The position numbers and the translations under genes are program-made. Under the pieces are notes generated by a model, which saw nothing but the letters and a program-made list of their open reading frames with translations, searched no databases and was not told the DNA's origin. Below, in pieces: positions 7,785 to 14,271 of a stretch of 64,000 bases of DNA. Source of the DNA: Fodinibius salsisoli (lineage in GTDB: Bacteria > Bacteroidota > Rhodothermia > Balneolales > Balneolaceae); contig NZ_JAGGJA010000002.1 in assembly GCF_026229185.1 (NCBI RefSeq), positions 1 through 64,000 on the forward strand, in the 5' to 3' direction. The first letter of the stretch is position 1, and the number at the start of each line of letters is the position of its first letter.

Positions 7785-9440
7785 TTAGTGCGTATGCCCG
7801 TGAGATGGCGCCTCGGACGAAAGCGAAGCCAGTTTTACCTGGTAGGCATTTTCGGTTACCACGTGCTCTCCTCCTTGCAGGCCGGAGGTAATCTCCACCC
7901 ATCCACGGTGTTCAATGCCCGTGGTAACACGTTGTTTGCGAAAGGATTCCCCAGAGACATGTACATAGACGTTGTAGTTTCCTTCTTCCTCAATTAAAGC
8001 GGATTGGGGAATCGCCAACACATTCTCTTTGGTATCCGTATTGATATGCACTGTGGAGAACATACCCAGCGGAAGCTCGTTTTGGGTGTTATCGAGCTCA
8101 TAAACCAACGGCAGTGTTCGGGTCTGTGGATCAATACTGTTGGCCCGGCTGATTAGCCGTCCATCCAGCTCACTAACTTCATACAGGCGGTCATCGCCCT
8201 GCACCCGGAACGCGGCCTGTCCGGCATTGGCGATGTGACTTTGCTTGGCGGCTGGGACATTCGCCTTGAGCCATACCTTCGAGGCATCAGCTATACGGTA
8301 CAGTGGCTGACCGGCCTCAACCTGCATGCCCGGTGTGACAAAAGATTCAATGATCCTGCCACTCATAGGAGCTTTGATCTCAAACCGGTAGGATTCGGCT
8401 GATTCTCCGTACCCTTCGATAGTCGTCGTATCTACCTGGATTACCTCATTGATGGTCTGGTAACGCGTCAATGCCTGTCGGTACTCAATGCGGGCTTTCT
8501 GTAGCTCCGTTTGTGGAATGGCTTCTTTTTCATATAACCGCTTGGACCGATCCAGATTGGCTTTGGCCAGCTCGAGCTCAGACTGGGCATTTATAAATTG
8601 CTGCGCATAATTATCGCCACCCCCCGATTGAATTGCGGGATTCAGCACTGCCATCGACGCTCCTTTTGACAGCTGTTGTCCTACAACCGGTAGATTGCCG
8701 TTTTGACTGGACAGTATGATGCCTGAAAAAGGAGCGGAAACGACAGCCTGGCTATTCTGTGCGGCCATGATTTCCCCCGTGGCATCTACTGTTTGGGTAA
8801 GCGTTCGCTGCTGCACCAGTTGGGTAGCAAAAGGAATATCCCACTGTTGTTCCTTTAAAAAAGTAATCAGGTTGGGATCTTCCTCGGCGTGGCCATGGGG
8901 TATTTCATCAGACGAATTATATACCGGGATGCCGTTGACTTGCATCGTATCATTCACCATTCCCTGAATGATGATCGTAAGATCGTACCGTCCTGCTCGA
9001 TCAAAGATGACATCAGGCCCATAAATCCCAGGAATTTGCACTTCCGTTTCGGTGAGGGAACCTTCGTTGCCTCGTTCTGAGCTAAACACAAATATCACTT
9101 CTGATTCAGAAATGGGGTTGAAATCCGACAGTTGGGTCAGATGAACGGCAAAGGTAGCTTCCTGTCCCACAATTAATTCAGGGTATTCCATGAACAGTTC
9201 GGTCTTATCTGTCCATTGCGTAATTACACCGGCCCCCTCCAGTTGAAGTTCTCCTTCCTCTTGCCCGTGATCTAATTCGCCATCATGGGAATGACCATGA
9301 TCTTCCTGGGCTTGCTGTGCCGGCTGCTCATGAGTATGATCGCCTTCTTCACCATGTGCATGACCTTCGTCACTGGCACCTCCGCACCCCGTCATCACCA
9401 GAGATGTACTAAGTATGATTAACGTTATAAGTTGTTTCAT
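7785..9440 (-). CDS. RND periplasmic adaptor lipoprotein with His-rich N-terminus
   Basis: 551 residues, longer than typical adaptors (about 400) because of a metal-binding front end. The lipobox LVMTGCGG is followed by a HxH-rich stretch (HAHGEEGDHTHEQP, DHGHSHDGELDHG) and a beta-rich domain of about 100 residues (CusF/FixH-like in position, not proven). Then comes the membrane fusion core: lipoyl half-motif (VSAPFSGIILSSQNGNL), alpha hairpin, second lipoyl half and barrel (RIADASKVWLKANVP), ending with HGHTH. It bridges the pump and the outer-membrane channel. The gene is 39 bp upstream of the pump gene in the same operon. Confidence 0.88.
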   Translation of the reverse strand: MKQLITLIILSTSLVMTGCGGASDEGHAHGEEGDHTHEQPAQQAQEDHGHSHDGELDHGQEEGELQLEGAGVITQWTDKTELFMEYPELIVGQEATFAVHLTQLSDFNPISESEVIFVFSSERGNEGSLTETEVQIPGIYGPDVIFDRAGRYDLTIIIQGMVNDTMQVNGIPVYNSSDEIPHGHAEEDPNLITFLKEQQWDIPFATQLVQQRTLTQTVDATGEIMAAQNSQAVVSAPFSGIILSSQNGNLPVVGQQLSKGASMAVLNPAIQSGGGDNYAQQFINAQSELELAKANLDRSKRLYEKEAIPQTELQKARIEYRQALTRYQTINEVIQVDTTTIEGYGESAESYRFEIKAPMSGRIIESFVTPGMQVEAGQPLYRIADASKVWLKANVPAAKQSHIANAGQAAFRVQGDDRLYEVSELDGRLISRANSIDPQTRTLPLVYELDNTQNELPLGMFSTVHINTDTKENVLAIPQSALIEEEGNYNVYVHVSGESFRKQRVTTGIEHRGWVEITSGLQGGEHVVTENAYQVKLASLSSEAPSHGHTH

Positions 9441-9484
9441 CGCATCAAAATTTGTTCGTGATAAGTTTATTAGATGGGTAGGAA

Positions 9485-9781
9485 TTAATGACTGTGTTCC
9501 TCATCTCCATGTGAATGGGTATCCTCTTCGTGGGTATGATCCCCATCTTCTCCATGAGTGTGATCACCTTCGTCATCATGGGTATGGGTGGAATCATGAT
9601 CTGTTTCATGGTCACCACCTCCAATACGGACGGCGTCACTATCATCTGTATTTGATTGTTGAGCCGGGGCCTCATGGGTGTGGTCACCATCTTCGCCATG
9701 ACTGTGCCCCGAATCATCCGAGCCGCATCCTGTTATTGTTAATCCTACTGCAATTGAAAGAATAAGAAGTAAGCGTTTCAT
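9485..9781 (-). CDS. His/Asp-rich metal-binding lipoprotein
   Basis: 98 residues. After the lipobox (VGLTITGCGSDD) about a third of the mature protein is His in repeated blocks GEDGDHTHE, DHDSTHTHDDEGDHTH and DTHSHGDEEHSH. The blocks repeat the same motif as the N-terminus of the adjacent adaptor, so the two probably share an origin. A periplasmic metal sponge or chaperone feeding the pump is the natural reading, by inference. It lies between the TolC-like gene and the adaptor gene, all on the same strand. Confidence 0.75.
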   Translation of the reverse strand: MKRLLLILSIAVGLTITGCGSDDSGHSHGEDGDHTHEAPAQQSNTDDSDAVRIGGGDHETDHDSTHTHDDEGDHTHGEDGDHTHEEDTHSHGDEEHSH

Positions 9782-9786
9782 AGTAT

Positions 9787-11025
9787 TTAGTTGTTTTGAG
9801 AGTTAGAAATTTGTCCTGCGGATTGTACGTTCAGTTCAAAAAGTGCCTGGTTATAATCGGCTATGGTTTCGTAGATCATCGTCTGTCCATCGACGTAAGC
9901 CTCGGTGGCATCGAGTAGCTCAACAAGCGAGTACCGTCCCTCTTGATAAGCAGCCCATGCCGCTTCCAACATCGATTGGTCCATTGCATCCTCTTGCATC
10001 GAGGTCCACTGCTCCAACACGAGCTCGACTCGTTCGTAGGCCGTTGAAACCTGGTTACGAACCGCTTGCTGTTTTAAGGTCAATTCGGTCTGTCGCGATC
10101 GGGTTTGTGCTTGAGTGATCGTAACATTACCCCGGTTTTGATTAAATATGGGGAGCTTTATTGAGCCACCAATAACAAATCCCTCAGCGCCATCCGACTG
10201 TTCTTTGTATCCAATATTTAGATTCAGGTCGGGCAGGCGATCCCGTTTTTCAACCTTGTATTGCAGCTCAGAGGCATCGACCATCTGCTCCAAGGCTGCC
10301 AGGTCAGCCCGATTGGCAAGGGCATACTGAACGACAGCCTGCTCTTGCACATTGATGGGATCGACCGTCAGGCTATCGGAAAGTTGGAATTCGGTATCCA
10401 GCTCTTGTCCCGAAAACAAATAAGTAGCCAACCGATTGCCTGTTTGTCGAAGGTTCAGTTGCACTTGGTCGCGTTGTTTTCTGTACCGGTTGAGCTCTAC
10501 GTTAAATCGCTGCACCTGCAGGCCGGAGAAACTGCCTTCAGCCTGACGAGCTTTGGCGGCCGAACGGGCTTTGCGTATAACTTCCAGCGCACGATTATAG
10601 ATTTCAAGTTTCTCCGACAGCTGCCAGTATTCGGCATAAAGAGATTTTACCTGCCGGATCAGCTGTAGCCGATCGTATTCAAATTGCAATTCCGTCGCCT
10701 TTTGTGATTTGGAAGCACTACGACTGCGCAAAAAAGGTTGCCCCAGCAGCTCAATAGGCTGCGATAGCATGTAGGTTGTTTCCTGGTAATCGACTGTTCC
10801 GGCATTTAGCTGTTCGCGGTTAATACTAACTTCAGGATTCGGATACGCCTTGTACTGGATTGCTTCTCCCTGCTTGCTCAATCGCTCATATCTGGCCAGT
10901 TCCTGCTGCAGGCTGTTCTGTTTAAAAAGTTCGACGGCTTCATTAAGCGTGATAGATGTTGATTGTGCATGGACCATTGCCGGAAATATTAATAGCAACA
11001 GAGTCCACCGGATATACCTTGTCAT
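9787..11025 (-). CDS. TolC-family outer-membrane channel of the metal efflux system
   Basis: 412 residues with a signal peptide (WTLLLLIFPAMVHAQ). The OEP/TolC repeats follow: SITLNEAVELFKQNSLQQEL, a long coiled-coil hairpin (LSEKLEIYNRALEVIRKARSAA), the periplasmic-equator segment GFVIGGSIKLPIFNQNRGNV, and the C-terminal helices with EGRYSLVELLDATEAYVDGQ, which is very characteristic of CzcC/CusC-type channels. It forms the outer-membrane exit for the adaptor-pump complex. It lies 5 bp upstream of the His-rich lipoprotein gene and is probably the first structural gene of the operon. Confidence 0.88.
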   Translation of the reverse strand: MTRYIRWTLLLLIFPAMVHAQSTSITLNEAVELFKQNSLQQELARYERLSKQGEAIQYKAYPNPEVSINREQLNAGTVDYQETTYMLSQPIELLGQPFLRSRSASKSQKATELQFEYDRLQLIRQVKSLYAEYWQLSEKLEIYNRALEVIRKARSAAKARQAEGSFSGLQVQRFNVELNRYRKQRDQVQLNLRQTGNRLATYLFSGQELDTEFQLSDSLTVDPINVQEQAVVQYALANRADLAALEQMVDASELQYKVEKRDRLPDLNLNIGYKEQSDGAEGFVIGGSIKLPIFNQNRGNVTITQAQTRSRQTELTLKQQAVRNQVSTAYERVELVLEQWTSMQEDAMDQSMLEAAWAAYQEGRYSLVELLDATEAYVDGQTMIYETIADYNQALFELNVQSAGQISNSQNN

Positions 11026-11084
11026 GGTGGTTGAATTGTAATTAAGTGATGCGGTTAGGAAAGGGAGTCCCTAAAAAGGGAAAA

Positions 11085-11525
11085 TTAAGCTATAGGAGGG
11101 CCACGAAGGAAAAAAGAAGAAAGGTGATATTGACTGACTACCGGCCTTGGTGGCGGCAGATCAAACAGGGTCGGCAATTGCTGAAGCCTTAGGTTCAACA
11201 TATCTGATCCAGCATCCAATCCGATAACTATAAATGACTGAACATCTGGACTCACCTGGTATGGGGTGGTTAACGTACCAATAATATCTTTGGCCGTACT
11301 TACCTCATGCTGGTGGGTATCGTCTTCTTCGTTGTGATCAGCTTGGGTTTGCTCATTATGGCTTTCATGGGCGTGGATATGAGCATGAACATCAAAATGA
11401 CTACTTATGTGAATGCCTAAATCATGTAGATGTGCACCCTGACCAAAGAGTACGCAGAAAAAGGTAGCTGCCACGATTAGCAGACCGGTAGTAATTTTGA
11501 CGGTATGTTTATTACTCTTAAACAC
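11085..11525 (-). CDS. His-rich single-span protein at the head of the efflux operon
   Basis: 146 residues from a GTG start. One membrane helix (KITTGLLIVAATFFCVLFG) precedes a His-rich segment (HAHIHAHESHN, DHNEEDDTHQHE), and the C-terminal half (LNLRLQQLPTLFDLPPPRP, LSSFFLRGPPIA) is low in charge and ends with a proline-rich tail. Proteins of this size and layout often open czc-type operons in Bacteroidota relatives, and may sense or buffer metal at the membrane; this is inferred from context only. It is followed at 59 bp by the TolC-like gene. Confidence 0.6.
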   Translation of the reverse strand: MFKSNKHTVKITTGLLIVAATFFCVLFGQGAHLHDLGIHISSHFDVHAHIHAHESHNEQTQADHNEEDDTHQHEVSTAKDIIGTLTTPYQVSPDVQSFIVIGLDAGSDMLNLRLQQLPTLFDLPPPRPVVSQYHLSSFFLRGPPIA

Positions 11526-11629
11526 GCTAAAGAATAGAGATAAAGGGTGTTAATATCAAAATTTTAACATACTTGGACTTCTATAATTTAGGAGATAAGA
11601 AGCTGGAAAAAGACTGGCATAAAATAAGA

Positions 11630-11663
11630 AAGTGCGAACTTGGTCCTTTCCAAGTTCGCACTT
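11630..11663. terminator. Perfect 14-bp inverted repeat, factor-independent terminator
   Basis: AAGTGCGAACTTGG and CCAAGTTCGCACTT pair perfectly around a 6-base loop. On the minus strand the hairpin is followed by TTCTTATTTT. It sits just past the tRNA-Asn-like remnant, in the position a tRNA terminator would hold, and carries the same AAGTGCGAACT word found at both ends of the island. Confidence 0.65.
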
Positions 11664-11675
11664 TAGCTTTGATCA

Positions 11676-11736
11676 GCTCCCCGGCTAGGATTCCTACGTC
11701 CCGACAGCCGTCGGGATAACATCCGATTGCTCTGCC
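11676..11736 (-). pseudogene. tRNA-Asn-like 3' remnant
   Basis: Read on the minus strand, this stretch matches the intact tRNA-Asn at 55626-55700 from GGCAGAGCAATCGG through a GTT-containing anticodon loop to the acceptor end CCGGGGAGC. The 5' third is missing. The anticodon stem and T-arm are broken by an inserted palindrome (CCCGACaGCCGTCGGG, 11700-11715) and by loss of the TTCGA T-loop. It cannot fold into a working tRNA. It is probably left from an older integration or duplication at the tRNA-Asn locus. The GIY-YIG gene's stop codon abuts its 5' edge. Confidence 0.6.
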
Positions 11737-12006
11737 CTACAGGTAATCACGCATATCAACCTTGCCTTCAACCAGCAGGCGAATCATCTTTTTACTCTTC
11801 CAGCTCTTTACTTTTTCTTCGGCAGCCAACGCCTGCTCCTCAGTTGTAAATGGTTGAGAGTACACAATCTTCCATGGACGGTGCCGCCGGGTATAGCCTT
11901 TGCTTTCTCCATTATGGTATGCCAGCCGGCGTTCTGGATCATCCGACACACCAATGTAGTATGTCTCCTTAACCTCTGATCGAAGTATGTAAAGAAAATG
12001 CTTCAT
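11737..12006 (-). CDS. Single-domain GIY-YIG endonuclease (UvrC-N/YhbQ type)
   Basis: 89 residues, almost the whole protein being one GIY-YIG domain. FLYILRSEVKETYYIGVSDD holds the two Tyr motifs, here YIL and YIG, followed by RRLAYHNGESKGYTRRHRPW with the conserved Arg, the KIVYSQPFTTEEQALAAEEK helix with the catalytic Glu, and KSWKSKKMIRLLVEG. Such stand-alone proteins are common in Bacteroidota and relatives and often lie beside tRNA genes. Here the gene is squeezed between a tRNA-Asn remnant (its stop lies at the remnant edge) and a terminator. It cuts DNA or repair intermediates in characterised relatives; its role here is unknown. Confidence 0.8.
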   Translation of the reverse strand: MKHFLYILRSEVKETYYIGVSDDPERRLAYHNGESKGYTRRHRPWKIVYSQPFTTEEQALAAEEKVKSWKSKKMIRLLVEGKVDMRDYL

Positions 12007-12023
12007 ATTACTCCCTTCAAAAT

Positions 12024-12060
12024 AAAAAAGGACTGACCGGCTTCTGCCAATCAGTCCTTT
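12024..12060 (-). terminator. Terminator displaced from tRNA-Asn by the island
   Basis: On the minus strand AAAGGACTGA and TCAGTCCTTTTTT form a stem with a 14-base loop and a T-run. Before the island inserted, this would have followed tRNA-Asn directly, so it is likely the tRNA's own terminator, now about 43.5 kb from it. It also insulates the GIY-YIG gene. Confidence 0.6.
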
Positions 12061-12077
12061 TAGCTTTTTGCTCCCCG

Positions 12078-12110
12078 ACCCACAACGAAGTGCGAACTAT
12101 AATTCGGGTT
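12078..12110. other. Left attachment site (attL) of the island
   Basis: AGTGCGAACT (12089-12098) aligns base for base with AGTTCGCACT at 55605-55614 as AGTnCGnACT, with the CG at 12093-12094 as the shared central dinucleotide. Joining the outer half of this site to the outer half of the right site gives GAAGTGCGCACTTC, a perfect 14-bp palindrome. The inner halves give AGTTCGAACT, also a perfect palindrome. Dyad symmetry around a dinucleotide is what serine integrases use. Confidence 0.75.
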
Positions 12111-12413
12111 ATATGGCCTGTAGAGTTTATTAGGACCCAATATGGTGAGTTAAATATTTCTCTAAACATACAAAAATACCTCCAAATATACCCATTTCTA
12201 AAAGATGCGAACTATCGGTTAACACCCCTAAATTTACTAATAGTTAACACTGAAAAAGAATCTCAAAAGTCTAATAAAAAAGGTAAATCAAAAGCTGAAC
12301 AGAAGAAGATATTTGAGAGATTACTTACTTCAGGTGAAGCTAAAAATCAGTCTGATATCGCTCGAAAATTTGAGGTGAGTCGAGCATGGGTGTCAAAAGT
12401 TTTGAACAGCTAA
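12090..12413 (+). pseudogene. Detached C-terminal part of the large serine integrase
   Basis: An open frame of 107 codons begins in the attL core with GTG CGA ACT (V-R-T). It reads IIRVIWPVEFIRTQYGEL, a beta segment like the C-terminal part of many large serine recombinases. A Lys-rich linker follows, then a helix-turn-helix (AEQKKIFERLLTSGEA, SDIARKFEVSRAWVSKVLNS) like the terminal HTH of those enzymes. The integrase gene at the other end reaches the attR core in the same frame with GTT CGC ACT (also V-R-T). In the excised circle the two would therefore join in frame to about 633 residues. In the integrated state this piece has no convincing start of its own. Alternative: a stand-alone HTH protein from a GTG start. 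Confidence 0.7.
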
Positions 12414-12493
12414 AATTTATTTTTGGACTTAAATATTATTCTTCCTTTTCAATCACATATCTAAGAAAAAGAGATAATCTTTTTTATTAATAA

Positions 12494-13126
12494 TTAACTA
12501 TCCAGTTCATATGTATTGTACTGCTCATAAATTATTTGGCTAGCATAATCCAGAGCTTGCTTATCTGGACGATACTTCCGATTTACCTCTCTAAAACTTT
12601 CTATAAACTTAGATAGTTCTTCATTTTTCATATTTCTATTGGATGCATCATAAGCCTCAAGCTCATCTAATATTTGTTGGGAAAGTTTAAAAACTTCATT
12701 TTCTCTTCCCCACTTCATTTCTATAAATTTATTAAACCTAAAAAACTCCTTCAGTAAGCACTCGATTTCTTCCCTCGTAAATTCATCTCTCTTTTGTTTT
12801 GTGAATTCAAGAAAATCTGAAAGATAATCTTGCTTAACAGACTGTGCTGAGGGTTTATATTTTAGACTCCTAATCTGGTATAACAGATTTTGAAACTTAT
12901 TAGAGTCTACTTTGTGTAAAGTCGCAATAGTCTGATAAATGTCGAACAAATCATTATCAGTTAGATTTGTATTCTTTGAAGCTTCAAATTGCTTAAGACT
13001 ATCTAATAAATCGTCATCACTTTGATCCTTGAAAGATAAACTTATTCGCAATGCCCCATCCCCTTGAAAACTAAGACCAGTATCTCTCAGAGTACGCACT
13101 AATTTTTTGGCTTTGTAATCTTTCAA
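12494..13126 (-). CDS. Unknown helical protein, third gene of the Argonaute-SIR2 operon
   Basis: 210 residues from a TTG start (LKDYKAKKLVRTLRDTGLSF). The first strand and turn (FQGDGALRISLSFKDQSDDD) are followed by a mostly helical acidic/basic body (LLKEFFRFNKFIEMKWGRENE). No family is recognised and no membrane span or catalytic motif stands out. It lies 30 bp downstream of the SIR2 gene on the same strand, so it is likely co-expressed with the Argonaute pair. It could be an accessory, a regulator or an unrelated passenger. Confidence 0.55.
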   Translation of the reverse strand: MKDYKAKKLVRTLRDTGLSFQGDGALRISLSFKDQSDDDLLDSLKQFEASKNTNLTDNDLFDIYQTIATLHKVDSNKFQNLLYQIRSLKYKPSAQSVKQDYLSDFLEFTKQKRDEFTREEIECLLKEFFRFNKFIEMKWGRENEVFKLSQQILDELEAYDASNRNMKNEELSKFIESFREVNRKYRPDKQALDYASQIIYEQYNTYELDS

Positions 13127-13156
13127 AACTATCTATACCTCAAAAATATATTTTCC

Positions 13157-14269
13157 TTAAAATGGGGATTCTTTTAAACCTTCTAATTGATGGAATATTT
13201 TTTCTATTAAGTTTACTTCCTTGAATGCTTCAGCAGTACCATATCCATCTTTAGGTTTATTCGTTATTCCTTGGTCATTTTTACATAGATAACTAAATAA
13301 ACTAGTATTTACCTTGTTCTCATAATTCTTTTCAATTTGTCTTTTAATTCGGTCTGGGTATTTATCAACTACTAAAATTCGTTTGTTCCTTTGTACTCTC
13401 AATGATTCAAATAATACTTGATTGATATACTGGTCCAAAAAACTATAACCAATTACGACTATTAAGCTTGCTTCTCTAGCTTTAGTTTTGAATTGCTTAA
13501 CTAGTTCAAAAAAAGGTTCTTCTATAGTTAGCTTTTGGAGAATACCGAATATCATTAAGTGAGAGTCAGTTACACTAAAATCAATGTCTCTTGTTATTAA
13601 TCCTGTATCTTCTTCTTTTTCCCATCCTAAAGATCCATGTAATTTAAATATATTGATTGGAAAACCTTGTCGATTACCTTGCCCTTGAAATAACTCAGGA
13701 TTCCATTTTCCATTTTTATCGAATCCCAAATTATAGTTGTATCCCCTCTTATTTAATATTAATTCTAATGCTATATCATGATTTAGAGTAAAAATATTTA
13801 TCGTCGACTTTATCTCATCGTGAAGATCAGCAAACCAATCAAGATATGATGCTCGCGAAGGGTTTTGTGCAATTCGATTCAGTTCGCTAACTACAATACT
13901 ATTTAACCAATTATCAAATCCCTTCAACAATCTTTTATCAAACTTTCTTAGTTTTTCGTGCCAACTTCCAACAAATGCAGTTAATATTTCTTCATTTTTA
14001 TTTTTTAAAATTTTTAAAGTTGATACTACATCCTCAACGTTGACACTTTCTTCTTCAGGATCTTTATTCTGAAGACCTTGATGAAACAAAATAGTACCTA
14101 TTAAGAAATTAAATAATTCAGATTCTTTTGATTCATCATCAAACTCATCTAAAAGCTTTTCTCTAACCTTTTTATTTAGTTGTGTTGAAATAGGTATCCC
14201 AGCATCTGCTGATGCCCCTGCTCCTAATAAAAAAATGCACTCGCTTCCAAAATTATTTTTTATATCCAT
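13157..14269 (-). CDS. SIR2-family NADase effector paired with long Argonaute
   Basis: 370 residues from the ATG at 14269, 2 bp after the Argonaute stop. The NAD-binding motif FLLGAGASADAGIPIS is near residues 13-28, LNHDIALEL corresponds to the second SIR2 core motif, and FKLHGSLGW carries the conserved His. The later segment ASLIVVIGYSFLDQYINQVL matches the C-terminal part of the Rossmann fold. In characterised prokaryotic Argonaute systems, SIR2 subunits hydrolyse NAD+ after target recognition and kill or arrest the cell. Coupling to an inactive long Argonaute matches the BPAS type (long-B pAgo plus Sir2). NADase activity here is inferred from family and context. Confidence 0.82.
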   Translation of the reverse strand: MDIKNNFGSECIFLLGAGASADAGIPISTQLNKKVREKLLDEFDDESKESELFNFLIGTILFHQGLQNKDPEEESVNVEDVVSTLKILKNKNEEILTAFVGSWHEKLRKFDKRLLKGFDNWLNSIVVSELNRIAQNPSRASYLDWFADLHDEIKSTINIFTLNHDIALELILNKRGYNYNLGFDKNGKWNPELFQGQGNRQGFPINIFKLHGSLGWEKEEDTGLITRDIDFSVTDSHLMIFGILQKLTIEEPFFELVKQFKTKAREASLIVVIGYSFLDQYINQVLFESLRVQRNKRILVVDKYPDRIKRQIEKNYENKVNTSLFSYLCKNDQGITNKPKDGYGTAEAFKEVNLIEKIFHQLEGLKESPF

Positions 14270-14271
14270 AA

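Noticed and set aside
9445-9765. Open frames overlapping the His-rich lipoprotein in other frames
   Set aside because: The repeated CAT/CAC-rich DNA leaves all frames open; only the frame with signal peptide and lipobox is credible.
12090-12413. Stand-alone HTH regulator
   Set aside because: Possible, but its frame starts inside attL, has no ATG near the front, and matches in phase and content the missing tail of the integrase, which explains it better.
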